In this document: one piece after another, positions 20,579 to 31,640 of the stretch
Layout: every line of letters starts with the position of its first letter
How positions within the stretch are numbered: the stretch's first letter is position 1
NCBI GenBank assembly: GCA_038030265.1
Contig: CM075938.1
Location: 46,431,189 to 46,495,188 of the forward strand
Length of the DNA stretch: 64,000 nucleotides
Reading direction: 5' to 3'
Origin: Corythucha ciliata
Lineage: Eukaryota > Arthropoda > Insecta > Hemiptera > Tingidae
Translations under genes and position numbers: made by a program
The notes under the pieces: model-generated
The model's database searches: none
What the model was told of the DNA's origin: nothing
The model's input: only the letters and a program-made list of their open reading frames with translations

Positions 20579-21322
20579 GTGCTAGGAGCGTTTGGAACGA
20601 CGCCAACTAGGCTGATGGAAGTAATACTGGGGCTAAGACCCTTGAGCCTGGAGGCCAAGGCGCGGGCCATGGAGGCAGCCTACAGGATGGACTGTTTGGT
20701 GGAGCGGGACAGGGATCAAACAAGGAGGGGGGAAGAACAGGAGAAATTCAGAAATTTATGTATGAGGTCGCCCCCAAGACCAAGATCAGATCAGATCAGG
20801 TAGCACAGTTGGCGGATTTCGAGATATCAATCCCCATTAAGCTGAGTTTAGGGTATGGAAGGGGGAAAAATCCCGAATACGGTTCTGAAGTGTTACACGG
20901 ATGGTTCAAGGCTGGGGAAGGAGGGAGGGGCGATCGGGGGCGGGCTTTACGTGCCCGACCTGATGTTTGAGGAGAGCATCACGCTTGGAACACAAGCGAC
21001 TGTGTTCCAGGCAGAAGTTACGGCGATTGAAGCATGTGCGATTGAATTGAAAAAGAGGGGGACAACGGACAGGCGAATAACGATATACTCCCACAGCCGG
21101 GCTGCCCTCGGTGCTATAACCAGGCCGGTAGTAAAATCCGGGGTGGTAGCGAGCTGCAGGAGAAGTATCAGAGAATTACAGGAAAAGGGGAACGAAGTGA
21201 TCTTAGGCTGGGTGCCGGGACACGTGGGTGTACCGGGCAACGAGAAGGTAGATGAGTTGGCGAAAAGTGGGGCCTTGACCCAATATACGTGGGACCGGAA
21301 CCCGTTCTGGGGGTGGCAATAG
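20579..21322 (+). pseudogene. RNase H domain of the 19-21 kb element
   Basis: The frame at 20855-21322 reads YTDGSRLGKEGG (first catalytic Asp), AEVTAIEACAIEL (catalytic Glu), then IYSHSRAALGAI where family members usually have a Ser-Asp-Ser, so the third catalytic Asp appears replaced by His, and WVPGHVGVPGNEKVDELAKSG (conserved His and last Asp). The frame 20579-20803 upstream carries the RT-RNase H connection. The missing Asp would abolish activity. Confidence 0.7.
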
Positions 21323-21549
21323 AGTCCGGCTTGGGAGCGATCAGAGGATGGGCAGTAGGCCGCGCTCAGGCTATACGGGTACAGGAAATCCACTGCCGGC
21401 AAGCAAGAGAGTGCATCAAGGGGACGGATAGGAAAACAATGAAATGGCTGCTCAGTTTAGGGCTATTTGAGGGATATGTTGATTCCTGATGAGAACGGGG
21501 AAAGTCCACCGTCGAAACTTCGTAACTGGATAAAAGTGTCGTTTTTGTT

Positions 21550-21829
21550 TGCCCTTCATAGTCGATTGATTTCTGAGCTTATATTCGCGTATTTTTCTCA
21601 ACTTTACCTGGATATTTGACTTTTTCTTTACTTTAGCCGCAAATTAGCGATCATAGTCGTGAATTAGCGTTTTTCTCAATCATTCAATTCATATCATCCT
21701 CAAATTATATTGATTTTTCTACATTTTTAATCGCGAATCATCCTTGTGTCTTCTCAATTTCATCCGTTAGTTAGGGGCCTTTCTCATTTTAGTCTGTAAT
21801 TAGCGATTTTTCCCAATTTCTGCCGTGAA
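21550..21829 (-). repeat. Family A repeats (antisense)
   Basis: Words such as TTAGCGTTTTTCTCAAT and AATTTCATCC recur every 30-40 bases. Interrupted by the MITE at 21833 and resumed to about 22210. Confidence 0.5.
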
Positions 21830-21976
21830 TTAAGCCGTGTTCACACGATGCAATGTTTGAAGCTAAATTGCACGCTGGATTTTTAAAAACATCCGGTCAC
21901 TACCAAGGAACATATGTTTTTAAAAAACCAGCATGCAATATAACTTCAAACATTGCATCGTGTGAACAGGGCTTTA
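21830..21976. mobile_element. PIF/Harbinger-like MITE, 141 bp
   Basis: Long inverted ends: AGCCGTGTTCACACGATGC at the left and the reverse of AGCCCTGTTCACACGATGC at the right. Pairing continues for about 55 bp with few mismatches. TTA flanks both sides (21830-21832 and 21974-21976), the 3-bp duplication typical of PIF/Harbinger. The open frame through it (21853-22089) is a shadow. Confidence 0.75.
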
Positions 21977-22210
21977 GTGTTTTCCCAATTATATTCCGCG
22001 GATCAGCTCTAATTACAGATGTTTGCTATGAAGTGAGCTACAGTGCTATTGCGGAGTATAGACCCCTTTTTATAGCTAAAATAAAGTAAAACGCCATAAT
22101 GTGCTGTTCTTGACCAAGTCCGCGTCTAAAATTGGCCTAGGCAAATCGCTAACTCGCAAATATAAATTAGAAAACGCATTAATTAGCGTTAAAAAATTGA
22201 TAAACAATCA
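21977..22210. repeat. Family A remnants
   Basis: Weak copies in both senses (TTTCCCAATTATATTCCGCG, then CAAATCGCTAACTCGC and AAAACGCATTAATTAGCG). Confidence 0.4.
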
Positions 22211-22500
22211 CTTCATCACGTTCTCGATCACAATTCAGCAAAAATATTGGTGAGCATCTTTCAACGCTCTTTCCTCCAGGTCGAATGGACTGAAAATCGT
22301 CGATAGGAGCCAAATCCCCGTCCAACCGGATACCAAGACTCCTTTCCACGTACTTTCAAACATGAACATAAAACCTAAAAATCCTAATTTTTTCATCTTC
22401 GAGCTATTCGGGGGCAGTCCACTCGCCACTACCACAGTACGGTTCTGAACGGATCTGCTGATGGCGTAGGGAGCAAACCCCGAAAAGTTTATTAATTTAT
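22211..22500. other. No gene recognised
   Basis: Unique-looking sequence. The minus open frame 22235-22435 has a hydrophobic middle but no splice or family evidence. Confidence 0.4.
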
Positions 22501-23760
22501 GGAGGTATCCACGCGAAATTCATGATTTCTAAAAGATCCAGAAACCCGAAATTTGGGGTTAGAAAGAGCTAAATCTCGCACAATTTTGCACTTGCAATTC
22601 AAACCTAAAACCTCAATTTAGTGGCTTTTTTCCCCTCCCCCTTCCAACTGTAATTTTGCAGTAAATTTCTTCAGTAGCTTACAATTTCTAGGCCGTTTAT
22701 CGATCCGGACTCGCAATTTCACTGCCGGTGAGTTTGCGGCTATTGCTCCCGTGGAAAATGCAATTTTGCGTCTAATTATCCTCCGAAATATTCAATTTTG
22801 TGGCTTTTTAGGACTAAGCTTGAAACTCACAATTTCGCGGCTGATTATTCACAGAAACTTTCAATATCGTTGTCTCCGAGTATGTAGCCCTGAAACTTCA
22901 AATCCGAATCAAGCAATACCCCAAAAATAAAGACCAGAAAGCAGAAAATTGCAATTTAGCGAAAGTGGAGACCCGAAACTTTCAATTTCCTGGAAATAAG
23001 ACAACAAACTTGCAATTTTGAGCAAGTAACGACCTAAAATACTCGAAATTATCTGAATTTCAAGCGAGGCAATTCCAAATTTCACAGGTATTTAGCTCCC
23101 GAAAGCGAGCAATTTCGCGATTGTTCATCAGACTTTGGACACTTTTGGGGCCAGTCAGATTGGGTTTCCGTTGTTACTAACGAAGAAGAAGTTCAAAAAC
23201 TTTCAATTTCAAAAAAATAAAGACCAGCAACTTGTAATTTCACGAGAGTAAAGAATTGCAAGCTGCAATTTTGCGAAAATGAATACTTGACAATGCGATT
23301 TAAGAATGTTCGACCAGGGAACTCCCATTTCCCGGATATTTAGCTTTAAAAATTGGCAATTTTGTGGCTATTCCTCAAGACTTTGGGTGGTGTTGTGACA
23401 GGAAAGCCTGGGTTCTGCGATAATTTAAAAATAATAATAAACCAAAAGAACCGAAACTTGTAATCTTGAGAAAATATCACATAAACGTAATTTGTATAAT
23501 CGTAATTTGTATAATATTCAGACCCAAAACTTACAAATTCGTAGATATTTAGCTCCTAATTACGTAATTAGTGGTAATTTGTCAATTTTCGGGCTTTATC
23601 GGAACCAGCTAGGCTGAACTCCACGCCTAAAATAGAAAGAAAAAGTTCCCGGAGATTGCCATTTCACCAAATTAAAAAACGTAGAACTGGCTATTTTGCA
23701 GATTTTCATCTTTGAATGTTGTAATCTCGCGGGGAAATGGCTTCAATGTTGGATTTTAGC
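22500..23760 (+). repeat. Degenerate ~30-bp repeat array, family C
   Basis: Repeated GAAACTTTCAATTTC, ACTTGCAATTTTGAG and AAATTAAAGACC-like words, with a spacing of about 30-40 bases over 1.2 kb. Same family as 13820-14790. Confidence 0.55.
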
Positions 23761-23817
23761 GGTTTTCTCGTTATGCAATTGGTTCATTTATTTATTTATT
23801 CATATGACAAGTCAATC

Positions 23818-23994
23818 ATAAGGCCCGTATACACGTGCAATAAAATTGCGACACTTTTTGCGAGAGTTGGTCTTAGTCTCAGTTACGTGTAAACACCCCT
23901 GAAAGTCTCAGAACTTATTGCTACTTAACAAAAGTGTCTGAGACCAACCCTCATAAAGTGTCGCGATTTTATTGCACGTGTATACGGGCTATAA
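23818..23994. mobile_element. MITE with long inverted repeat, ~170 bp
   Basis: GGCCCGTATACACGTGCAAT at the left matches the inverse of AGCCCGTATACACGTGCAAT at the right. Pairing extends about 60 bp, through GCGACACTTT and GTTGGTCT. ATAA lies on both sides (23818-23821 and 23991-23994) and may be the target duplication. It has no coding content. Confidence 0.7.
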
Positions 23995-23999
23995 ACTAG

Positions 24000-24400
24000 T
24001 TGACAAGGCCGAAGGTGGGCAAATAGGAACTTGGCGTCAAATGAAGCACCAGAAATTAACCAAGTGACCAAAAACTGGACAAGATTACTCTGAGATTGGA
24101 TTTTCCGTGAAACCGTGAAATCGAAATCTAAAACTGGGTCTTTTAAGAGAACCATGCCCGCGAATTTTCCTTTGAAAATCCTTCCAAATCACGGTTTGAA
24201 TGATCCAAACCCGTGAAATTTGGTCTTCGGGGGGGGGGGGGGGCAATTCAAAAGTTTTATTAGGAGTCATCCCGCGAAATGATAGCCTCCAAATTAAGGT
24301 TTAATCGAGCCAAATCCTCAAATATTATATTGAAGACGTGCCATAACTCCAAAAGTTGGCATTATAAAGGAGCGAAGCCAGCGAATTTGGCCTAAGGCCT
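24000..24400 (+). repeat. Family B repeats
   Basis: Words CGTGAAATTTGGTC, GCGAATTTTCC and GAGCCAAATCC at intervals of about 30-40 bases. Contains a G14 run at 24229-24242. Confidence 0.45.
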
Positions 24401-24649
24401 ATTTTTGAGTGCTTTTGGCATGTTTTCGAGGTGTCTGCGATTTTTCAGAGTCGAAAAGCAGTCGGCTCAAAGTCATGTGGAAGCGGAACTCGCGCGGATC
24501 CAGATGGGTTGGCGGTATGGGATATCACCCCCTACCGAAACCCCAAGCTCCCTTAATCCTGGTCCTTTTATTATCAAATAGTTTTGCTCTATATGGCAGG
24601 CGCGGTTACATTTGCAAATCATCATCCGAGTCACGTCTCGTGGAGTAAA

Positions 24650-25340
24650 TTTTACAGCCAAAAATTAAGAAAAACCGCTAATGTGCTAACGCCTTTTCGC
24701 AGCTTCTGTTTGTAAATTCGTTGCTCAAAAGAAATATCACTCATTCGCCGCTAAAATTCAGAAGACACCCATTTGTGTATTCTGCCGGCGATTCCGTCGT
24801 TAAAATTGAGAAGAGGCACTAGTGCCTGAGGCATCGGTAATTCAGCTCAAAATTTAGATGAAGTGCTAATTCAGGGGTTAGAATTGAGAAAAAGCGCTAA
24901 TACGTGGCTAAAATCAAGAGAATCATTAATCGAATCTAAAATTCGAATGAAAAATTCGTGGTTTCTGGAGGCAAAGTCGTGGCTGAAATTATGAGGAAGC
25001 ATTAATTCATGGCTAATAGGGGTAAAATCGCTGTTAGCGGCTAAAATTAAAAAAAAGAACCAATTCGAAGCAAAAAAAAAAAAAACTCATTCGCGGCTAA
25101 ACTTGAGAAAAAGAGCTATTAATGTGGCTAAAATTGAGAAAACACAAATTAAGCTATATGGAAACACCCTTTTTCGTGGCCTAAATTGAGAAACGTGGTA
25201 ATTCATGGCTATATACATCATCGGAAAAATAGCTAATTCGTGGCTTAAATTTCCAATCAAACAAGTGCCCATTCGTGTTTTTCACGTAAAACACGAATGT
25301 AAATTCGTGTCCAAATATTCGAATTTACGAATGTAAATTC
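24650..25340 (+). repeat. Family A array (sense)
   Basis: About 20 copies of the GCTAATTC...GGCTAAAATTGAGAAAA unit, better preserved between 24840 and 25230, with an A run at 25074-25085. It ends in a short tandem CGAATGTAAATTCGTG at 25294-25340. Confidence 0.6.
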
Positions 25341-25354
25341 GTGACCAAATATTC

Positions 25355-25605
25355 AGCCCTGTTGCGAAGGCGGGAACGATTCGAGCAGTGCTGAGCGTAG
25401 CTGCAAGCGAAAAAATGCATTTCACTCAATTTGATGTCTCAACAGCATTTCTATACGGAAACCTCGATGAATCGATCTACATGAGTCAACCTGAAGGCTT
25501 TTCCGACGGCACAAACAGAGTTTGCCGACTGAAAAAAAGTCTCTATGGGTTAAAACAGGCGCCTCGACGTTGGAAGAAACGATTTAGCGATTATCTCATT
25601 CGACT
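25355..25605 (+). pseudogene. Ty1/copia reverse transcriptase fragment
   Basis: One frame reads IRAVLSVAASEKMHFTQFDV, then TAFLYGNLDESIYMSQPEGF, VCRLKKSLYGLKQAPRRW. These are the diagnostic first palm blocks of copia-group RT (DVSTAFL.G, IYM.QPEGF, KSLYGLKQAPR.W). The match stops at about 25605 before the YxDD box, and no protease, integrase, RNase H or LTR is seen. The remaining residues of the open frame to 25732 are unrelated. Confidence 0.8.
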
Positions 25606-25805
25606 TGGCCGGCTCTGCCGGCGGTGGACATATATTACCCTGGCTTCTGGCTGGACCGTAACAGAGTGTCCGTCCGTCAGCGTGGGTAGGACCCACTGGC
25701 CTCTAAAAATGCGTTTTTCACTAGTTCGCTAGTTCCGGTAGACTCCAGAGCGGCCCATCAAGGTTCGAGAGCTGAGGCTTCTGATATGAGGCTTGATGTT
25801 TGCAG

Positions 25806-25920
25806 TGCAGTTTCGTACAGTCCCTGAACGTTCCGTGCAAGCGGAGGTGGGATTTGAGCTTTCTAAAATCCTATCTGTGCAAGCGCAGGACGTTCAAGGG
25901 CTGTACAGAACTGCACTTTG
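25806..25920. repeat. Small imperfect foldback
   Basis: GTGCAGTTTCGTACAGTCCC and the inverse of GTGCAGTTCTGTACAGCCC are separated by about 50 bases. No target duplication was found. The open frame across it (25793-26020) is not supported as a gene. Confidence 0.45.
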
Positions 25921-25989
25921 TTTTAATCATCCAGAGACTTGTTTGGTGGACTTCAAGCCGGTCGATTTCACCGTGTTAATCGGCCACAG

Positions 25990-27915
25990 ACGCCTCGGCG
26001 GTCAAAAAACGGCGAATTAAACTTGGAAACCTCTTCGCACAGGCTCGCCTGAAAGAAAGTCAGTTTTGATTTCCCGAGTCGAGAAACTTGGACACACTTG
26101 ATATCGCGCAATTTTACAATGGTTGCTCTCTGATGATTGTATTGGTGCAACGATTGCAGATTTGCAGACTTCCACAATCTTCTGGACAGACTCGAATCGA
26201 TAGAATCCCGTTATCATCAAAGGGGCCAACGAAAAATAACTCTATAATTCAAATCAGTTTTTTGTCTCTCCACTTTAACTGAATTATTGATTCAAAACTC
26301 CACAACGTCGCCATCACTGCAATATTAAAAATAACTCTACACAATCTAGTATCTATAGCGACGAAGAGCAGTTTTGACAGTGGGTTCTATAGAGAAGCCT
26401 TGTTGGTTCAATGCGCGAGAAGACGGCGAAGAAGTCGCTCAAGTTCACCGTTGTTCTGTTCACGGGTGGTTTGTTGTCTAGCGTTGACCAGTGGTCTCGA
26501 GTCTCTCGAGTAACATTAAGTTTCGGTGGCGTTCAGGAATAAATACCTAGTGGCTCAGTGACCAACCTAACTAGCGTTTCCGAAGGGTGTGCGGTACCAA
26601 TATTAGATATTAGCTGTGTGTGCAGCTGTCGAACGTCTACTTTGGGAAAACCAGAGGAAAATATTGGCCGCAAATTCACAATGAGTTACCGCTGTGTGGA
26701 CTTAGAGGGAACTACTACATCTTCTAATTTATATTCGTTTAAGAAAAGAGATTTTCGTGCAACAGCTATTACCTAAGCACCAATCATCTCTCAATGACGG
26801 TTCACCTGTGTTTACCCCGTTACTCCCAGAAAAATTAAAGCCAGCTAACTCTCCCAAAGCAAAATAGATTCTTCTTCAGTTCTTGGTAGGATGAATGATG
26901 AGCCTCCTCCCTGCTTCTCCATCCTCCATCTATCCCTATACAACGTTGAAGTTAATTGTTTTGCGTAGGTGTGGTGAACCCAAAAGAGCGGTTGGTTCTA
27001 CGTTTAACCCTCGGCTTATAGGATAATGACCTTTTTGCTTTACAAAACTCAGTTGTTTGGAGAGAGAGAAAAAAAGCTGCTCCTTCAGTATTCCTTTCCT
27101 GAGGGCGATAATTATTTAAATTATTGCGGAAAGAAATACATATATCTATACGGTTGGTTTCAGGCTTATAGAAATATCATAGCACATCGTTGATTCGTTG
27201 AGTCGTGAATATGACAAAAAAGGCACGTGATACATTCATCCGGGAGAAACAATAGTCGCCAAGATTCTGAAGGAAAAACCCATTTCTATAATCAGCCACT
27301 CCTGCATGGAGGAAAAACTTTATCCCCCTCCCCCTCCTCCACACTTATCATATTGCGTTCTTTTCTTGAAGTATAGGGCTGTCTCTGACGTGAAATATGA
27401 AGTGAGGAAAGAGTCTTATTTTAAATAGGAAACTGTTTCAAATAGTTGAGGAGATAACAAGAAATGATATAAGAAATAAAAATATGAAATGTTATTGCGT
27501 TGGATGGTGAGGAGAGGGGAAGTAACGTAAAGAACAGGCTCGCTAACATTTTGGTCCTTCTTGTTAAAAAAAAAAATTATCACACCCAATAGATCTTGGG
27601 GAAAGGATCTAGTTCACTTGAAGCTTTGTTTCCAAGTTCTTCGCTGAGTGAGAAAATAAGGTGACTAGCAAAAACAAAAGGTGTTGACCAGTGGCCGGTT
27701 TTGAAAGCGTTTCATTGTTACGAGATGTGGATAATACAGGAGGGGAGAAAAGCTTTGTCAATCGTCGTCGGTTTTTCAGTGCCGCGAAAAATACCTCTAT
27801 TTTTGTATTTAACGTGATTATAGAGAAAGAAAACTGGATAGGTTAGGGACCTGCGAACAGCTCGAGCGTACTCATCTATCAAACAAGGAGGGGGGCGGGG
27901 GATTTCATATGAAAA
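25990..27915. other. No gene recognised
   Basis: Mixed unique sequence. The Cys-containing frame at 26558-26776 has no family match and follows an AATAAA-like word. It could lie in a retrotransposon LTR or leader, which cannot be shown. Confidence 0.4.
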
Positions 27916-27916
27916 A

Positions 27917-28083
27917 TTATTCTTCAAGCTCTAGGACGTACAACATTTGCCGAAATTTGCTGAATTGTGCGGCTGTATAATACTTCTGTAAGTGTAAGTA
28001 AGTATAAGTTTGCTCTAACTTAAAGTACCCAGTATGATTATTCCGTCCCACCAAGATTAAATTGGGAAGAGTCTGCGCACCTA
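27917..28083 (-). CDS. Candidate terminal exon on the minus strand
   Basis: On the minus strand a pyrimidine-rich acceptor (TTTCTTTCTTTTAG) is followed by an open frame of about 55 codons to a TAA. It reads AQTLPNLILVGRNNHTGYFK, later YLHLQKYYTAAQFSKFRQML, a coding-like mixture with one N-x-T sequon. The longer frame up to 28222 includes the probable intron. No family is recognised, and no upstream partner exon was identified with confidence. Confidence 0.35.
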
Positions 28084-28540
28084 AAAGAAAGAAAGTGTTT
28101 AGAATGTAAAAAGTGTCATTAGATCGACGAGGCATGGGCCACAGGCTAGAAATGTGTTTGTATAAACAGGAAAACAATGAATAGGCTTGGTACCTAGTTA
28201 TTTTTTGTCCCTCACAATACAATCAGCACCATTTTTCCTTCATGGACATAAAAAGCCAGTTTCGTTTGCCCCGAACTGTCTTTGGGTGTTCTACCAAGGG
28301 CGTTGCAAGCCATTGTATCGGAAGGGGGCGGCTGGAAATTTGGGTTTTTTACCCCAAGAACTTAACTTACAAAACAAACAAGGACATTTTCTCGAAGAAT
28401 CCCTAAAGATGCATTTCATTTAGGCCGAAAAAGAGACTAACGGCCCTTTAGAAGTGTCATCCCCCCCCCACCCACCGTGACAGCAACCACTCCAGCGCTT
28501 TCTTTGGGCGGCGCTGTCTCTCTTGGATAGCAGCAGAATG
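28084..28540. other. No gene recognised
   Basis: Plus frame 28187-28423 has no motif. A C run lies at 28460-28470. Nothing supported. Confidence 0.4.
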
Positions 28541-29110
28541 GGTCTCAAATGAGCCAACCCTGGGAATTTAATCCAGTTTTTGAAAAAGCCAAACCCGTTA
28601 AATTGATTTCTGAATGTGCCTAATGCGCTAAATTCGGATTTCGAAGGAGCTAAGCCCGCGAATTATCAAATCCAGCAAAATTGGTTATTTGAATGAGCCT
28701 ACCCCGCGAAATTGGTTTTTCAATTAGCCAAATCCGCGAAACTTTGTTTCTCCTGCTATCCCCGTGAAATTGGTATGAGTGGACCGACTTTACTATGTTT
28801 TGCATTTGAATGGACCTGGACACGCGAAATAGGTTTTTCCGTCGGGCCGAACCCACGAGATTTTTAATGAGCCAGCTCCGCAAAATTAATTTTTAATGAA
28901 GCCAGAACCACTAAATTGGTTTCTGAGTGTATTTTTTCCTTTTTCAAGGCTCTGAAAGAGGCAAACCAGTGATTTTTTTTTCTGTTGAAAAGAGCTAGAC
29001 CTGTGAAATCTAAGAAAGAACCAACAACTAGTCCAGTCAATTGAGGCTCTAGAAAGCCTGTTTCAGGACAAACGTATTGCAGTTTTTTTCTCAACGGATT
29101 TATAGGTTTT
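28540..29110 (+). repeat. Family B repeat array
   Basis: Well preserved copies: GAGCCTACCCCGCGAAATTGGTTTTT near 28695, AGCCAAATCCGCGAAACTT near 28725. Spacing is about 30-40 bases. The minus open frames across it are shadows. Confidence 0.6.
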
Positions 29111-29560
29111 TGGGGATGCTGAATCCGAATCTGAACTTTGCCAACAAAAAATCGGTCGGCTTCATGTCGAAAATCGCACGAAACCTCGATTTTTTTTTAA
29201 TTTTTGCACTCAGTCGCTTAAATCTCTGAACTATGGACTTTTCGATGACGACGCTCCTTAGAATTCTTGAAGTAGATTAAGTCTAATCCGGGCGACGAAG
29301 ATGAACGCCTAACGATGCGAGCGAGATGAACGCCTTCACCACCTGAAGGAAATTTCCCTGTGAGGACAACGAAACCGGCCGCTATAAGTTCTTCGGCCTT
29401 CTTGAAATTTCTATAGATTTATGGGTGCAATCGCAAACTTCTCAAATTTCGTCAATTCTCAGCATTTTCGCGAAAAAAAAGTAAGAATAAATAAGCAAAA
29501 ACTCACTAAATTAACAAAACTGAACTCAAGCTCCCTTGTAATCAAGATCGTGTGTTTACA
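29111..29560. other. No gene recognised
   Basis: Contains a duplicated GATGAACGCCT word (29301, 29328). The open frames 29421-29675 on both strands have no motif. Confidence 0.4.
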
Positions 29561-29562
29561 TT

Positions 29563-29832
29563 TAATCTGGACCGTGGAGGTAGGAACAAGTGGAGAGAGA
29601 GGAAGGCTTTTTAATGCAGAAACATGTGAAGCCGGTTTTTCCGCTATTACACACTCGCTGTTATCATTCACATAGAGAGGACGGGAGGGGAATTAATCAC
29701 TTTTTCAAGTATCAAAATTGTCAATGTTTTTGTTGGGTGAAGCCTGATAACCGATGGTGTGTAGTAATGGCGACCGGCTTCACGAAAAATGCGTTTCACT
29801 CCTTCCACTTGTTCCTACCTCCATGATCTGGA
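29563..29832. repeat. Foldback unit with GTGGAGGTAGGAACAAGTGG arms
   Basis: Arms of about 65-70 bp: left from TCTGGACCGTGGAGGTAGG at 29566, right the inverse at about 29765-29832. They also share GTGAAGCCGGTT. The spacer is about 130 bp. Probably a MITE. No clear target duplication. Confidence 0.55.
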
Positions 29833-29887
29833 CTGTATTAGTTCATCTTCCTGCCACGGCCACAGCGCGGGCGGCGCTAGCTGCTCG

Positions 29888-30142
29888 CCTCTGATAGCTA
29901 CAGACCGCGCGCCGAAAGAATGCCCCTGAGAAAAGAATTGTGACACTTGTATTACAGTCTCAAAAACATTAGGCTCTTCGATGACGGACAGGGTTCCTCT
30001 TACCCCTCTGCAGGTTGATGGTCTGCCTCCTTGCTCAGAGGGCGCTCATCTTTTTTAGAAAAGGCAGTATATCAGACGAGGGGGTGGTTGGAGGGAATTT
30101 TTCGTCAGGGGCATTCTTTCGGCGCGCGGATAGTAACTCAGA
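29888..30142. repeat. Foldback arms around 29.9 and 30.1 kb
   Basis: CGCGCGCCGAAAGAATGCCC at about 29907-29927 and its inverse at about 30105-30130, extended by flanking CTGAGAAAAG and TAGCTAC words to about 45 bp. The spacer is about 160 bp. It nests beside the larger inverted repeat starting near 30165. Confidence 0.55.
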
Positions 30143-30164
30143 AGGTTACTTTCCCATTGGGGAC

Positions 30165-31565
30165 GAGCAGGGTGACCTCAGCGCTTGTTACGGATTGATA
30201 GGGAAGGCTAGTTGTACAGCACCTTTCCCTGATGAGGTTACATTAAATTTGTATGCAAGTGAAAGATTTATTGTTTTAATTTGGCCATATTTTTTAAGTT
30301 TTTGTCCTTTTACTTTGTTTTTTGCCCTTGGTTTTTGTCAAGTGCCCTTGTTTCGTGACCGCAATGAGTGAAACATATTCGTTAGCAACCGGCCGAAGCT
30401 GTAGGCCCGCACAGTAGTTGACGAAGGCGAGTGCATGGTGTGAGCAGCCTCAAAGATCCTGCGTTGTAATGCGAATGAATACCTGGTAGATTATGCCCAA
30501 AATAAGCGAATTTTTTCAATCCTGCGACTGTTCGCCGGACTTTTGAAACTTCACGGAGGTAGAACTGCCGAACTGATGATAGAGACAGTGCATGTTTCGC
30601 TCGTCGGGAAGTTGGTGGGCTCTGCTTCCGAAACAGAAGTGGCCAGCATTGTAAAGAGCTCTTCGTCGTCTGAGAAACTGAACTACCAAATAAAAGGCAA
30701 ATTCAGGCATACCAACCCGAGATCGGTGACGGCAGCTGCTATGCAATGTTCTTGCAAGGCCGGGAGCTTGGGGAATTTCAAACAAACATGATATTGATGT
30801 GATGTTTTCCCAGGTATTTAGACAAGAAAAACGTTCTGATTCCTTTAGAAAGAAAAAGCACGCGTACTACGGGCAAATCCAATTACAATTGGCTATATGT
30901 AATCTGCCCCATGCTGTACCTTTGATATATGTATTTGATGCTAGCAACAGTACAGGGGGATTGTAGTACAAATGTGAGAGACGAGATCTTGACTTAATAA
31001 CCAACAAAAATGCACGCAGTCGGGCTGTGAAACTCACATTCATGTAGTCTCACATGTACTTCACTTTTCTATTACAATCCCCCTAATCTCTAATGGTGAA
31101 TATCACCACATTGGCTTAAGGTAAGGTTGGGCGTAATAAAGCCGAACATTCATTACAAAAACGCATTTTTTTTTCTTTAAGTACGCCTCAATTTTAAGCC
31201 AGTCCTCGAGCCTCGGTTGTGAAATCAACCATAAGGCCACTCACCTACTCGCTTATTTTGGGCACAATCTGAAACCAGGCATTCATTCGCATTACAACAC
31301 AGGATCCTGAGCACACAATGCACTCACGTTCGTCAACTGTGCCTATTCTATAGCTTCGGCCAGTTACTGTCGATTGTTTCACTTATTGAAAGGGCACTTG
31401 ACAAAAACCAAGGGCGACAGACAAAGAAAAATGACAAAAACTCAAAAATAGGGCGAAATTAAACAATAAATCGTACAAATGTAATGTAATCTCAGGCAAA
31501 GGTACTGTACAACAAGGCTTCCCTATCAATCCGCAACAAGCGCTGAGGTCGCCCTGCTGGTCCGT
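30165..31565. mobile_element. Large foldback, ~350-bp arms
   Basis: The left arm (about 30165-30515) and right arm (about 31248-31565) are inverted and diverged copies. Shared words include CAGGGTGACCTCAGCGCTTG, GATAGGGAAGGC, CTTGGTTTTTGTCAAGTGCC and GCCCAAAATAAGCGA. The 730-bp spacer holds a second, smaller inverted repeat (GGGGGATTGTAGTACAAATG at 30956 versus its inverse near 31058-31085). No transposase is legible. The open frames here, including 30015-30371 and 31383-31634, are arm shadows of one another. Confidence 0.65.
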
Positions 31566-31640
31566 CCTCGCCTTCGCCTCGGCCGTACAACTCCTCTCGG
31601 CCCGGCAAAGACACACTTTCGCGGCTAGGTGCATAATATA

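Larger units (their letters stand above)
19370..21500 (+). mobile_element. RNase H-bearing non-LTR retrotransposon, decayed
   Basis: Plus-strand remnants in order: RT fingers (GQVPTAWKRVRVIFIPKGGG then FRPICLSSV near 19550-19670), a palm block with LDIEG near 19830, GTPQGSSLSP near 20000, the FADD box near 20090, a YLGVLLDRRLTW thumb block near 20310, and RNase H (20870-21260). Frames change repeatedly and several stops interrupt it, so it is dead. It lacks an endonuclease, hence is 5'-truncated. RNase H downstream of RT points to I/LOA-type clades. No poly(A) tail or target duplication was found. Confidence 0.75.

Noticed and set aside
26558..26776. Cys-rich frame that could be a small secreted protein
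   Set aside because: No signal peptide at the start, no promoter or splice evidence, adjacent to a retrotransposon scrap.
30015..31634. Two ORFs with similar peptides on opposite strands
   Set aside because: They are the two arms of the large foldback read in opposite directions.
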